Assembly (NCBI RefSeq): GCF_038900055.1
Contig: NZ_JBBMQM010000001.1
Span: forward strand, 1,302,001-1,366,000
Length of the DNA stretch: 64,000 nt
Source: Henriciella sp. AS95
GTDB lineage: Bacteria; Pseudomonadota; Alphaproteobacteria; Caulobacterales; Hyphomonadaceae
Reading direction: 5' to 3'
A program made the translations under genes and the position numbers. Under the pieces are notes generated by a model. That model did not search any database. It was given only the letters and a program-made list of their open reading frames with translations, and was not told the origin of the DNA. Below, piece after piece: positions 1-8,815 of this stretch (within the stretch, counting starts at the first letter, position 1; each line of letters opens with the position of its first letter).

Positions 1-256
1 CGTCATTGTCGAAGGCAGACGCAAACCAGGTAAAGTTCATCCAGGCCCACCAGATGCCGATAAAGAGAAAGGCGAAGATGGGGAGCTTTTCGACACCATG
101 CCCTTCGCTGATCGCGTGATGCAGGCCAGCAGTGATCGCAGCAATCGCCACGACGCTAATCAGGTCAAAGAAAAGCTCAAGAGGCGTTGCGGCCCTGTGC
201 GGCACATCAGGATCGCGCGCCGGAAGCGGCAGGAGCGAGAAATAGCGCTGGAGCAT
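1..256 (-). CDS. LtrA family membrane protein, partial (3' end outside window)
   Basis: The first 85 codons of a minus-strand gene that runs off the left edge. It starts at an ATG read from position 256. The N-terminus has the arrangement typical of low temperature requirement protein A (LtrA): a short basic leader, then RAATPLELFFDL at about residues 21-32, a hydrophobic segment, a His-rich turn (LHHAISEGHG), and a second hydrophobic segment with WWAWMNFTWFASAFDND. The family consists of multi-pass inner-membrane proteins of poorly known function. Only the first two membrane segments are visible. The family call rests on this N-terminal pattern alone. Confidence 0.75.
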   Translation of the reverse strand, partial: MLQRYFSLLPLPARDPDVPHRAATPLELFFDLISVVAIAAITAGLHHAISEGHGVEKLPIFAFLFIGIWWAWMNFTWFASAFDND

Positions 257-353
257 CAAATGTCCCCCTTCAACACGGGAGAACTCTCACCGAAGCGGTC
301 GCAGCGCGCAAGCCTCCACTTATTCGCGTTTGCGGACAGGGTGTATTGTGCCT

Positions 354-2087
354 CTACTCGTACTCCACCGTCATTTCGATGCGGCGGTTGCGTAGTTCGG
401 CGACCTCGTCGTCTGTTTCAACGGCAGGCTCGGTGTCGCCGCGCCCTTCAGCGAGGATGAAGTCTGGCTCGATGCCTGTCTCATTCACGATGTAGGCCTT
501 GAGGGCGTCCGCCCAGGCCTTGGTTCTGGCCTGGTTCTCTTCAGGCGTGCCGACCGTGTCTGTATGGGCGCGGATCGTGATGATGGAGACGTCGCCGCGT
601 GTGAGCGCTGGCATGAATTGCGGGGCGAAGGCTTCGGGGTCGAAATTGTCCCGGTCCTCGATATAGAGCGTCACATCAAGCGGTGGCAGGAGTCCAGGTT
701 CCGGCGCGCTGCGCGGGGTTGTCTCTGTCTGTGTCTCTGGCGGCGGCGGTGGAGCCATCTCACGCGCTGGCTTAAAGCGGTCACCTTCGGGGGCCTCTCG
801 CACATCGGTCAGCGGGAAGGCATCCCGGAAGAGTGAGCATTCTTCATAGCCTGGTGCGACGGCCGCATTAACGCGGTAATATTCGTCGCCATCTTCCAGC
901 GCGCCGAAACGAAGCCGTTCGAGCGCGCGCTCTTCCGGCGCGGCCTCTGCCATTGCACAGAGCATGTCGCCGAGGATGAAGGGATTGTCTGAATAGTAAT
1001 TGTGCCCGAGGCCGAACAGCTCGGTTGCAACCCCCGTCGCATCGACCGTTTCATAGAACTCATTGCGCCGGATATAGGGCTTGTTTCCGTCCGTATCGCC
1101 GAGACGGAGCTTCTTGTTGACGATCTCGGAGACATGCAGCGCGCGGTCTGCATCGGACGTATAGATGGTCACATTGGCCTTCAGATTGTCGAGAACGCCG
1201 GTCACCTGGTCGAATATCTCGCGGTCGACATCGGCTGCGACGAGGATGATCCGGAACTCGATATCGTCTTCGCCGTGCCGCTCCAGATAGTCGGCGGCAT
1301 AGTCTTCCAGCGCCTTTGTCAGGATGCGGTTGCCCATGGAGTGGGCGACGATGTTGATCCGGTCGATGTCAGCGTTCTCAATGATGAGATCGAGAAATTC
1401 CTCCAGGTATGGAGCGGCAGCCAGTGAGCGATCCTGGTCCCCGCGATAGTCGCCCAGCGAAACCTTGCCAGCGGATGGCCAGCTGAAAAGAATGGGCACG
1501 CCGACGTCGAACAGGTCACGGCGGGAGAGGTCCACAGACAATTGCGCTGAGCGGATGAGCGCGTCTTCAAATGGTGTGTTGAAGCCGTGCACGAACAGCA
1601 GGGCCGAGTAGGAATTGTTCGCGATCAAGGCGTCATCGAGCTCGGCAAGGAACCGCTCCCGGCCCGCCTTGGTAATCCGTGTCAGGAAGACGTATTTGAC
1701 CAGTTCATTCTGCTCTTCAGGGACTTCGCCCTGCAGGAATGGCGTCTCACCGCGCTCACGGCTGCCACCTTCCTCGACAAGTTTCGGGAGCCAGACATCG
1801 GCTCGGCCGATGAGGAGTTCTCCAGCGTCTTCGCTTTTGACCCCTGTGGTATCAATTTCGCTGTCAGCGGCCGGCGCGGAGCCATCAAACTCAATCTTGC
1901 GATTGGTGCCGTAAAAAACGCGAACGCAATCGACGGCCTCTTCGGTCTGTGGTGTCAGCAGGTCGCGACAGTCATTGCCGAAATCAGGATGAAAAAGCGT
2001 CGTTTTCGGCTGAAGCAGAAGCAGCGTTGTGCCGATGCCGCCCCCAATCAGAACAAGCGCAAGTAGGATAAATAAGGCCCGGCGCAT
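354..2087 (-). CDS. Membrane-anchored alpha/beta hydrolase (DUF900-like) with C-terminal OmpA-like domain
   Basis: A 577-residue protein with one N-terminal hydrophobic segment (about residues 4-26) and no lipobox Cys, so probably an anchor or signal peptide. Residues 55-66 (VRVFYGTNRKIE) and a stretch containing VHGFN (166-170) and VAHSMG (247-252, putative nucleophile Ser250) match the DUF900 esterase/lipase-like alpha/beta hydrolases. After a Pro-rich linker (about 435-465) the C-terminal 110 residues resemble the OmpA C-terminal fold: IRAHTDTVGTPEEN, then a region ending NRRIEMTVEYE. OmpA-like domains bind peptidoglycan in other proteins, so the enzyme may be tethered to the wall; that is inference. 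The start has a strong ribosome site (GAGGGGA, 6 bases before the ATG). The substrate cannot be read from the sequence. Confidence 0.75.
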   Translation of the reverse strand: MRRALFILLALVLIGGGIGTTLLLLQPKTTLFHPDFGNDCRDLLTPQTEEAVDCVRVFYGTNRKIEFDGSAPAADSEIDTTGVKSEDAGELLIGRADVWLPKLVEEGGSRERGETPFLQGEVPEEQNELVKYVFLTRITKAGRERFLAELDDALIANNSYSALLFVHGFNTPFEDALIRSAQLSVDLSRRDLFDVGVPILFSWPSAGKVSLGDYRGDQDRSLAAAPYLEEFLDLIIENADIDRINIVAHSMGNRILTKALEDYAADYLERHGEDDIEFRIILVAADVDREIFDQVTGVLDNLKANVTIYTSDADRALHVSEIVNKKLRLGDTDGNKPYIRRNEFYETVDATGVATELFGLGHNYYSDNPFILGDMLCAMAEAAPEERALERLRFGALEDGDEYYRVNAAVAPGYEECSLFRDAFPLTDVREAPEGDRFKPAREMAPPPPPETQTETTPRSAPEPGLLPPLDVTLYIEDRDNFDPEAFAPQFMPALTRGDVSIITIRAHTDTVGTPEENQARTKAWADALKAYIVNETGIEPDFILAEGRGDTEPAVETDDEVAELRNRRIEMTVEYE

Positions 2088-2184
2088 TTATCGTCCCCTC
2101 GACTGACAAATCCGGCGCTTAGACATCACAGGGATGTCGCGAATTCAAGCTGGATTGACCGCCAGTGTTTCAGGAGCGACCAGA

Positions 2185-3816
2185 TCAGGCTTGCACGCCG
2201 GCCTGTTCGAGCGCGAATTCCCTGATCGACTTGTAATCGGCCTTTCCGTTTGGCGCGCGCCCAAGGTCTGGCTTGAAGAAGATGCGCTTGGGCGCTTTGT
2301 ATCGGGCAAGCTGGGTCTGCACGAAGCCGCGCAGCGTATCTTCATCGACCTGCGCGCCATCGTTCAGTTCGACCACGGCGGTGACCGCTGATCCCCATTT
2401 GTCGTCCGGAAGCCCGACGACCAGCGCATCGCGAACGGTTTCATGGTTTTTCAGGGCCTCTTCGACTTCTTCAGGATATATCTTTTCTCCGCCTGAATTG
2501 ATGCAATTCGACCCCCGCCCGAGCAGAGTGATCGTGCCGTCGGTCTCCACCGTGCACCAGTCTCCCGGCACGGCATAGCGAACGCCTTCAACCTCCCAGA
2601 ACGTCTTCGCTGACTTCTCCGGGTCCTTGTAATAGCCAAGAGGAACGGCCCCGCCTCGTGCGATAAGGCCGGCTTCACCTGATCCGGCTTTCACCTCGCG
2701 GCGATCCTCGGTGAACACTTTGCATTTGTCGCCGATCTGGAACTTGGCCGTCTGTTGAACGCCTTCAGCCGTGGTCACCGACATGCCGAAACCAACCGCT
2801 TCAGAAGCCCCGAAGCTATCCATCAGTGCGACCTGGGGCATGTGTTTGATAAGGCCACGCTTGACCTCCATTGACCACATCACGCCAGAGCTGGTGATGG
2901 TCTGCACCGAGGAGAGATTGTACTTCCCAGGATGGGCGTCGAGCACTTTCAGCATCGGTTTGGCAAAGGCATCACCAACAATCGCCATGGCCGTCACGCC
3001 GCGCCGGTCGACGGTTTCCCAGAGTTCGACTGGATCAAATTTCTTCGTATTTTCGAGGGTCACGATACAGCCGCCGGCAATCATCGAGCCCATGGCGGTG
3101 AAGAGACCCGTGCCGTGCATCAGAGGACAGGCAGGCAGCTGGCGTGAAAGCTTGCCGGCCTCCTGCGTCCAGGCGATGTGCTGCTCCATGCTTTCTGGCG
3201 CGAAGCCGTAGACTTTCACCATCGCTTCGCGAGAGCTTTCGCGCCAGATACGGTGGCTCCACATGACGCCCTTGGGCATTCCGGTCGTGCCGCCGGTGTA
3301 CAGGAACAGCTGGTCATCATCGGACCGTTCGATATCGAGGGCTGAGCCATCACCGTCTGAGGCGATGTCCTCATATGCGATGGCGAAGTCTGGTGTGTCT
3401 GAACCGTCACCGCCAATCTCTACCCAGGCCTTTACCTTGGGCAGCTTGGCGCGCACGCGCTCGACATTCTCTCGAAACTCGCGATCAAAGAAAACGACAG
3501 CGGAATCTGAATTGTCGAAGATGTAGGTCAGCTCATCATCAAGATAGCGATAGTTCACATTGACGTGCGTGAACCGGGCTTTGAAGCAGGCCGCGAGCGC
3601 TTCCATGTATTCGGGCTGATTGCGCAGATAGAACCCGGCCTTGTCTCCGGTTTCGATCCCGTGGGCGCGAAGGTGGCGCGCGACATTGTTCGACCGGCTC
3701 GTCATCTCTGGCCATGAAATCACCCGGTCGCCATGGATGAGGGCCGGATCGTCTGGACCGAGCTCGCGACCGACCGCGTCGAGCATGTCTCCGAGATTGA
3801 AGATGCTGTCGCCCAT
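2185..3816 (-). CDS. Acyl-CoA synthetase (AMP-forming)
   Basis: A 543-residue member of the adenylate-forming ANL superfamily, which activates a carboxylic acid with ATP to an acyl-adenylate and then to the CoA thioester. The P-loop-like motif YTGGTTGMPKG lies at residues 173-183. The A8 region (LLGRGSNCINSGGEKIYPEEVEEAL) and the A10 catalytic lysine (PNGKADYK, about residues 522-529) are both present, so the enzyme looks intact. Length is normal for a medium or long-chain acyl-CoA synthetase. The substrate is not evident; the closest general type is the FadD-like group. The ATG is preceded by GGGAGG about 9 bases upstream. It stands alone between the hydrolase and the GIY-YIG gene. Confidence 0.85.
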   Translation of the reverse strand: MGDSIFNLGDMLDAVGRELGPDDPALIHGDRVISWPEMTSRSNNVARHLRAHGIETGDKAGFYLRNQPEYMEALAACFKARFTHVNVNYRYLDDELTYIFDNSDSAVVFFDREFRENVERVRAKLPKVKAWVEIGGDGSDTPDFAIAYEDIASDGDGSALDIERSDDDQLFLYTGGTTGMPKGVMWSHRIWRESSREAMVKVYGFAPESMEQHIAWTQEAGKLSRQLPACPLMHGTGLFTAMGSMIAGGCIVTLENTKKFDPVELWETVDRRGVTAMAIVGDAFAKPMLKVLDAHPGKYNLSSVQTITSSGVMWSMEVKRGLIKHMPQVALMDSFGASEAVGFGMSVTTAEGVQQTAKFQIGDKCKVFTEDRREVKAGSGEAGLIARGGAVPLGYYKDPEKSAKTFWEVEGVRYAVPGDWCTVETDGTITLLGRGSNCINSGGEKIYPEEVEEALKNHETVRDALVVGLPDDKWGSAVTAVVELNDGAQVDEDTLRGFVQTQLARYKAPKRIFFKPDLGRAPNGKADYKSIREFALEQAGVQA

Positions 3817-3903
3817 GATGAGCTGCCTCCCTGGTGGCTATTTTTATTTTCCAGCAAGATAAGCAGAAAAGAGGGGCACCGGGGAGGGCTGACGTAGCGT
3901 TGG

Positions 3904-4338
3904 CTAGCCGATGTGAGGTTTGCCCCACCAGAAGCGGTTCCAGAAGCGCTTGCGGCGCCAGGCTTTTTCGAGGCCGCGATGATTTGGGGCGTCTAGCTGT
4001 CCGCGCGGAATCAGCATGTCGTTCATGACAGGTTGGTAGCGCCGGATCAGATCTTCCTCGATGCGCGCGCGGGCGCGAGCATTCGGCACTTTCAAGATGT
4101 GGCGCTCGGTGGCGCCGCGGTTCCACCAGGCTTCCGCCCAGCGCTCGTGGCCAATGAGGCGACTTTTCAGGTTGGTTGCCTTGCCGATGTAGAGCGGGTC
4201 CAGAAAGAACACGAAGCGACGGCGTACAAATACGTAAATGCCCGCACCGTCAGGAATGCCCTTGTCGGTGAGGGTGACGTTGAATTTGTATTTGCGCCCG
4301 GTTTCTCCAAACCAGGGATGAGCACCAAACACGATCAT
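3904..4338 (-). CDS. GIY-YIG domain protein
   Basis: A 144-residue basic protein. The GIY element is at residues 33-35 (GAGIYVFV) and YIG at 50-52, followed by KATNLKSRL with the conserved Arg position. These are the hallmarks of the GIY-YIG nuclease fold. The remainder (ERHILKVPNARARARIEEDLIRRYQP) fits the usual helices around the catalytic Glu. The C-terminus is rich in Trp, Arg and Lys. Small stand-alone GIY-YIG proteins of the UPF0213/YhbQ type are common and their substrates are mostly unknown. The start has a good AGGAGG site. A perfect CtrA-type motif lies about 50 bases upstream of the start codon. Confidence 0.75.
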   Translation of the reverse strand: MIVFGAHPWFGETGRKYKFNVTLTDKGIPDGAGIYVFVRRRFVFFLDPLYIGKATNLKSRLIGHERWAEAWWNRGATERHILKVPNARARARIEEDLIRRYQPVMNDMLIPRGQLDAPNHRGLEKAWRRKRFWNRFWWGKPHIG

Positions 4339-4383
4339 GTGCCTGCCTCCTCCGAACTTTTGCGGAGACTCCTGCCGGAATGG

Positions 4384-4398
4384 TTAATGGCAGGTTAA
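4384..4398. promoter_or_regulatory. Candidate CtrA-binding site (TTAA-N7-TTAA)
   Basis: TTAATGGCAGGTTAA, followed by C, matches the Caulobacter CtrA consensus TTAA-N7-TTAAC exactly. It lies in the 225-base divergent spacer between the GIY-YIG gene (minus, start 4338) and the secreted-protein gene (plus, start 4564). The response regulator itself is not in the window. The match is seen in the sequence; binding is inferred. Confidence 0.55.
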
Positions 4399-4563
4399 CA
4401 GATTGGGGCGCTGGGGAGGTTGTTTGGTCGTCAGAGTTGGACAGGCTCGCACCTGCCTCTTGAGTGAGCGATCCAGCGATTTGGAATGTCCTGACCCCGA
4501 TTGGAAGGTTTCTACGCCTAGTTAGATGGGGACATAACAGCCCCAGCAAAGGGGAGCTATTCG

Positions 4564-5169
4564 ATGAAACTATCCAGAATTACAGCCGCCATTGCGGTGT
4601 CGCTGTCAGTTGCATTGCCGGCGATTGCGGAAGACGAGGGCGCCATACCGCCCGCCCGCGCTGGCGAGATGGCGGATTTCTCAAAGGCGGAAAAAATGGC
4701 CTATGTGGCAGGCGTCATTCAGGCTCTGGCCTATCTGACGGCAACGACGTCAGAGGATTATAATAAGGCGGCGTGCATCGCCGGTCAGGAAAAACTGGCT
4801 TACCGGACGCTAAGTGATGCGTCGCCGGATGACCTGGTAGCGCTGGAAATTGAGTTGGCGATCATGGAGACCTGTGACGCCGGATCATCAAATGGAACCG
4901 GGACGTTGCTGGGCGCTGGCGATGTCGACGAGTGGTTCGGATCGAGCACGCCACAACTGGAACGCGCACTGTTTGTCTATGGCTTGTCGGACACGGTTTT
5001 CTTCAGGGTTTTCAGCCGTGTCGAAGATTCGGTCGCCGAATGTGTTCATGAGTTAAGCCAGGTCGCGATGTCACCTGACAATGATTTTTCGCGCCAGTTT
5101 GAAAGTGAGCCTTCTGAGCCGCTGGTTGCCGATCTGATTGACCGACCCGTCGGCGCTTGCCTCGAATAA
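4564..5169 (+). CDS. Hypothetical secreted protein with signal peptide
   Basis: A 201-residue protein beginning with a clear Sec signal peptide (MKLSRITAAIAVSLSVALPAIA, cleavage probably after about residue 22). The mature part is acidic. Its first half (FSKAEKMAYVAGVIQAL, then Cys residues near YNKAACIAGQEK and IMETCDAG) weakly recalls Rap1a/Tai-type immunity proteins, but the resemblance is too slight to assign a function. The ribosome site GGGGAG sits 7 bases before the ATG. It converges on rnhB with only 10 bases between the stop codons. A CtrA-type motif lies 165 bases upstream. Confidence 0.7.
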   Translation: MKLSRITAAIAVSLSVALPAIAEDEGAIPPARAGEMADFSKAEKMAYVAGVIQALAYLTATTSEDYNKAACIAGQEKLAYRTLSDASPDDLVALEIELAIMETCDAGSSNGTGTLLGAGDVDEWFGSSTPQLERALFVYGLSDTVFFRVFSRVEDSVAECVHELSQVAMSPDNDFSRQFESEPSEPLVADLIDRPVGACLE

Positions 5170-5179
5170 GGTGCCAGGC

Positions 5180-5764
5180 TCAGGCTGCTGCTTCCAGCGC
5201 TTTTCGAACGGGCGCGAACGTCATGCGATGGCATTTGCAGGGGCCGAGTTCCTGTAGCGCCGAGGAGTGCGCCGCCGTGCCATATCCCTTGTGCTTGCGG
5301 AAACCGTAGCCCGGAAAACGGTTGGACAGATCGACCATGGCGCGGTCACGCGCGACCTTTGCCAAGATGGAAGCTGCCGAAATCGCAGGCTCGGTCAGAT
5401 CCCCTTTCACAATCGCGTTGGCCGGACAGGGAAGGGGCTGTGGAAGTGAGTTTCCATCCACAAGAATCTTGTCAGGAACGATCCCCATAATGGCGATGGC
5501 CCGTTTCATGGCGAGAAACGTCGCCTCTCGAATGTTGAGCTTGTCGATCTCATCCGGGCTCGCCCAGCCAATACCAAAGGTGATCGCCTTGGCCTTGATT
5601 TCCGGGTAGAGAGCCTCGCGACGCGCTTCCGTCAGTTTCTTGGAATCTGTCAGCCCATCAATGGGTTGTGCCGGGTCCAGAATGACCGCACCAGCTGTCA
5701 CCGGCCCCGCCCAGGGACCGCGTCCGGCCTCGTCAACGCCGCAGATCATTCCTATCTTGGTCAT
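5180..5764 (-). CDS. rnhB: Ribonuclease HII
   Basis: RNase HII, 194 residues, cleaves the RNA strand of RNA-DNA hybrids and removes single ribonucleotides from DNA. The catalytic VDEAGRG motif is at residues 10-16 (Asp11, Glu12), and the third acidic residue is in ILVDGN (Asp103). The C-terminal HKGYGTAAH motif, typical of the family, is present. Length is normal for a bacterial RnhB without extra domains. It is transcribed divergently from the quinone oxidoreductase gene, only 38 bases from that start. Confidence 0.95.
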   Translation of the reverse strand: MTKIGMICGVDEAGRGPWAGPVTAGAVILDPAQPIDGLTDSKKLTEARREALYPEIKAKAITFGIGWASPDEIDKLNIREATFLAMKRAIAIMGIVPDKILVDGNSLPQPLPCPANAIVKGDLTEPAISAASILAKVARDRAMVDLSNRFPGYGFRKHKGYGTAAHSSALQELGPCKCHRMTFAPVRKALEAAA

Positions 5765-5802
5765 AACGATACCAATCCATCATGATTCCGGGAGCCTTAA
5801 CC

Positions 5803-6774
5803 ATGAGCGACGCATATTGCATTCAGATTAACGAGCTGGGCGGACCCGAAGTCTTAACCAAGGTTTCGATGGCGCCGAGAGAGCCGGGACCTGGCGAAGC
5901 GCTGGTCCGCCAGTCCGCAATTGGCCTCAATTTCATCGATACGTATTTTCGCACGGGGCTATATCCGGTGAAGCTGCCCTTCACCCCGGGCCAGGAGGCG
6001 GCCGGCACGGTCGAGGCCGTCGGGGAGGGTGTTGAAAACGTGCAGCCTGGCGACCGCGTCGCCTATATGGGCACCGGCACCTATGCGACGCATTTCACGG
6101 GCCCTGCCGCGCGCATGATCAAGCTACCGGAAGGGATATCCGAAGACGATGCGGCCGCCACCTTGCTGAAGGGGCTCACTGCCTGGATGCTTCTTTTCGA
6201 AATCCGCCGCGCCGCCCCGGGCGACACCGCACTCGTCTGGGCGCCATCGGGCGGGGTTGGATCGCTGTTGGTACCCTGGGCGACATCCATGGGTGTGCGC
6301 GTGCTTGCCGTCACATCGACCGAGGACAAGGCGGAGCTGGCTCGCAAGGCTGGCGCCGATGAGGTCATCTTTTCACATGAAGATGTGGCCGGTCGTGTGC
6401 GAGCGCTAACAGGCGGAAAAGGCGTTGACGTTTCATATGACGGCGTTGGCAAGGCGTCCGCCGAGGCCTCCCTCGACAGCCTGAAGCCGCGCGGCTGGTG
6501 GATGACTTACGGAAATGCGTCTGGCGCGGTGGAACCACTCGCTCCCGGGGAGCTAAACCGTCGCGGCTCGCTCGTCATGACGCGTCCCGGCCTGTATCAT
6601 TTCACCTCCAATGATGATGATTGGCGGCGAGGCGCTTCGGCGCTGCTCGGCGCATTGAAGACAGGAACCATCAAGGCGCAGATCGGCCAGGATTTTCCGC
6701 TGGAGAAGGCGGCTGACGCCCATCGCGCGCTGGAAAATCGTCGTACGACAGGGTCAACACTGCTGAGGCCCTAA
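5803..6774 (+). CDS. NADPH:quinone oxidoreductase (zinc-independent MDR family)
   Basis: A 323-residue member of the medium-chain dehydrogenase/reductase superfamily resembling E. coli Qor, which reduces quinones with NADPH. Visible features are the GROES-like N-terminal half (GLNFIDTYFRTGLYP and PFTPGQEAAGTVEAVGEGV) and a Rossmann region (APSGGVGSLLVPWA). No structural zinc-binding Cys cluster is present. I chose the ATG at 5803 rather than 5782 because GGGAG lies 8 bases before it and the family begins close to this point. Its stop overlaps the stop of the convergent M23 peptidase gene by four bases. Confidence 0.85.
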   Translation: MSDAYCIQINELGGPEVLTKVSMAPREPGPGEALVRQSAIGLNFIDTYFRTGLYPVKLPFTPGQEAAGTVEAVGEGVENVQPGDRVAYMGTGTYATHFTGPAARMIKLPEGISEDDAAATLLKGLTAWMLLFEIRRAAPGDTALVWAPSGGVGSLLVPWATSMGVRVLAVTSTEDKAELARKAGADEVIFSHEDVAGRVRALTGGKGVDVSYDGVGKASAEASLDSLKPRGWWMTYGNASGAVEPLAPGELNRRGSLVMTRPGLYHFTSNDDDWRRGASALLGALKTGTIKAQIGQDFPLEKAADAHRALENRRTTGSTLLRP

Positions 6775-7688
6775 TTTGGCATCTCTTCGGCTGAAGCAGC
6801 GCTGTCCGGCTGAAGCTCAAGGAGGAGCGCCGGATCGATGTAAAAATCGCCGTCGCGATCGTCGCTTGCGGTGTTTCGCCATTTGACCGCCCAGTGAAGG
6901 TGCGGGCCGGTGGTCCTGCCCGTGTTGCCTGAAAGGCCCAGCTGGTTGCCCGTGCCGACGAAATCGCCCGCTTTCACCTCGACTTTGGACATATGCATGA
7001 AAACCGACACCAGGCCGCCGCCATGATCAAGGAACACAGCGCCGCCCTCATAGTATAGGTCGGGATCGCCAAGGATGACGACGCCGCTCGCGGGCGCGAC
7101 AATTGGTGTGCCGGTCGGGATGGCCATATCATAGCCGCGGTGAACGGACGTGCTTTCGCATTCCTTCCCGTCGGCCCCGACGCCAATATATTTGCGGGTC
7201 GGTCCAAAAGGCGACGACGTCGGACCGGAAGCGGGTTTGACAAAGCCTTGGGAGGCGGCCGGCCCACGGTTGAATGTCTCGAAGGCTGCCTGTTTCTTTA
7301 CCCAGCTGTCAGCGGCATGCTGCTTCTGTTCTTCGGTGCGGGCATCGACCTTGTCGCAATCGAGACCGCGAATGACCCGATAGTCGTCATTGCGCGGAGC
7401 TATCGACATATTCAGGGGGGCTGCGCCGGGGCTTTTGGGGGTCAGGACAAGGTCAGGCGCTTCGTCCTGCGCGAGGCCGATGACAACCTGGCCGTCAGCA
7501 TCTGTCTTTACAGTGCGCACGTTTTCGCCGCCCGCCGTCGACACGTCGATTTCTGTTTCGGCCGGGCCCGAACACACCAACAGGCCGCTCTGTTTGGCAA
7601 TTCCGCCGCATGACAGTTCAGCGGCCGCCGGCGCCGCGGGAATGAGAAACAGCAGACCGGGAAAAATCAGGTCGCGAAGAAAGAGCAT
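6771..7688 (-). CDS. Secreted M23 (LytM-type) peptidase
   Basis: A 305-residue protein with a signal peptide (about residues 1-23, ending PAAPAAAEL) and a C-terminal M23 metallopeptidase domain. The zinc site appears intact: HRGYD at 183-187 and HLHW at 263-266. The usual GTPIVAPASGVV and GLSGNTGRTTGPH segments are present. M23 enzymes cut peptide cross-links in peptidoglycan; some are regulators of amidases. The start at 7688 is preferred over upstream codons because it places the signal peptide first and follows the stop of the DUF2093 gene by 10 bases. The two genes are probably cotranscribed. Confidence 0.85.
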   Translation of the reverse strand: MLFLRDLIFPGLLFLIPAAPAAAELSCGGIAKQSGLLVCSGPAETEIDVSTAGGENVRTVKTDADGQVVIGLAQDEAPDLVLTPKSPGAAPLNMSIAPRNDDYRVIRGLDCDKVDARTEEQKQHAADSWVKKQAAFETFNRGPAASQGFVKPASGPTSSPFGPTRKYIGVGADGKECESTSVHRGYDMAIPTGTPIVAPASGVVILGDPDLYYEGGAVFLDHGGGLVSVFMHMSKVEVKAGDFVGTGNQLGLSGNTGRTTGPHLHWAVKWRNTASDDRDGDFYIDPALLLELQPDSAASAEEMPN

Positions 7689-7698
7689 TGGCTGCCGA

Positions 7699-7905
7699 TT
7701 ATTTCTCGACCATGCGGGACGCAGCCGCCTCGGCATCGACATAGGCTTCCTGGCGATCAACGCTCCAGTACCGGAGCGCCTGCAATGGAATTTTTCGTCC
7801 TGTGACCGCGCAGGTGACATAGTCGCCGGGTTCGATGACCTCGAGGTCGGCATCGAGATAGCGCAGGCGCGCTTCACCAGCAGGTTTTCCAGTTCGTGTC
7901 AGCAT
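7699..7905 (-). CDS. DUF2093 family small protein
   Basis: A 68-residue protein matching the short DUF2093 family of alphaproteobacteria: RLRYLDADLEVIEPGDYVTCAVTGR followed by IPLQALRYWSVDRQEAYVDAEAA. Function is unknown. There is no signal peptide or membrane segment. It lies immediately upstream of the M23 peptidase gene on the same strand. The ATG at 7905 has only a poor ribosome site (AGGGAC directly before it), so translation initiation may be weak or use a very short leader. Confidence 0.8.
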   Translation of the reverse strand: MLTRTGKPAGEARLRYLDADLEVIEPGDYVTCAVTGRKIPLQALRYWSVDRQEAYVDAEAAASRMVEK

Positions 7906-7967
7906 GTCCCTATAATGATACGTTTGAGCGTCCGGTGAAAGGGCTCTTTCTCGCGCGGCTGCTTCTT

Positions 7968-8714
7968 TTAAGGGGCCGGTTCATCTTCAAGCGGCTCCGG
8001 CCTGTCCGGATTGGGCGTCCGGAAGATCAGGTCCAGACTGCGCATATAAGTGAGCGGCCAGTCTCCGGTACGGGCATGCTGGCGGGTCCTGAGGACAAGC
8101 TCTACGGGCACGTCGGGATGGGAGAACAGGAAGTCCTCATTGATATCGCCAGCGGAGAGATCTGCTTCTTCGGGCGGGGTTGCCGTCCAGCGCGCCATGG
8201 CGGGGCAAGCGGCAATCTGTTCAGCCAGTTCAGTTCGCCGGTCACGCATATCTTCGAGGTATTCGGCCTCGCCATTTGCCATGTCGAGCTGGCAGGTCAC
8301 CTGATTATACACACTGTCCGCGGTCAGGTCCGAAGCGGCCGGGATGACAATGGTGCAGTAGTCTGCGCCAAGTGCCTTGAAGGCATCGCCCGTCTGGTGC
8401 TTGCCGATTGGCGCGCCATCGAGCGTTGACGGCGACAGGGTCGCAAAGCGGGACGCAACAACGCCCGCGCGAATGATGGGGCCGATTTCCAGGCAAACCG
8501 GATCGACCGGCGGCGCTTCCACAACTCGCGTGGTTGTCGGATAGGACGGGCTGGTCGGCGGGGCGGATTGAACCGTCGGCGCGAAGGGAAGAGTCGTTGG
8601 TGGCGGCTCATCGGCTGCCGACGCCTGCTCTGTGGTCGAATCCTGGGCGACTGCTTGCAGCGCAAACAGCGACGCGGCGCAGATTGCTATCCAGAGTGCG
8701 CGATTTTGCAACAT
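7968..8714 (-). CDS. Hypothetical exported protein
   Basis: A 248-residue protein with a signal peptide (MLQNRALWIAICAASLFAL, cleavage near AVAQ). A low-complexity Pro/Thr-rich stretch follows to about residue 75. The rest has several Cys residues (VCLEIGP, DYCTIVI, TCQLDMAN, IAACPAM) that could form disulfides. I do not recognise the family. The ATG at 8714 is chosen because it starts the signal peptide and follows AGGGA by five bases. It is divergent from recA, and its 5' side borders the recA regulatory region. Confidence 0.65.
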   Translation of the reverse strand: MLQNRALWIAICAASLFALQAVAQDSTTEQASAADEPPPTTLPFAPTVQSAPPTSPSYPTTTRVVEAPPVDPVCLEIGPIIRAGVVASRFATLSPSTLDGAPIGKHQTGDAFKALGADYCTIVIPAASDLTADSVYNQVTCQLDMANGEAEYLEDMRDRRTELAEQIAACPAMARWTATPPEEADLSAGDINEDFLFSHPDVPVELVLRTRQHARTGDWPLTYMRSLDLIFRTPNPDRPEPLEDEPAP

Positions 8715-8796
8715 GACATTCCCTGAAACCACGACCAATGAACAGGAGTCTAGGCGTGTCCGACCCTTGCTGGCAAGCGTCTCAGACATGACGAAA

Positions 8797-8811
8797 GTTT
8801 TTGTTTTGTTC
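8797..8811. promoter_or_regulatory. Candidate LexA (SOS) box upstream of recA
   Basis: GTTTTTGTTTTGTTC is a one-mismatch match to the alphaproteobacterial LexA site GTTC-N7-GTTC. It ends 87 bases before the recA start. A second candidate follows at 8816-8830. recA is a standard SOS gene in this class, so a LexA site is expected here. Confidence 0.45.
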
Positions 8812-8815
8812 TTGA

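Noticed and set aside
3539..4126. A frame overlapping both the acyl-CoA synthetase and GIY-YIG genes
   Set aside because: Both flanking genes are well supported; the Arg/Pro/Ser-rich product is typical of out-of-frame translation in GC-rich DNA.
5796..5803. TTAACCAT before the quinone oxidoreductase, a CtrA half-site
   Set aside because: It is formed by the start codon context, lacks the second half-site, and lies between the ribosome site and the ATG.
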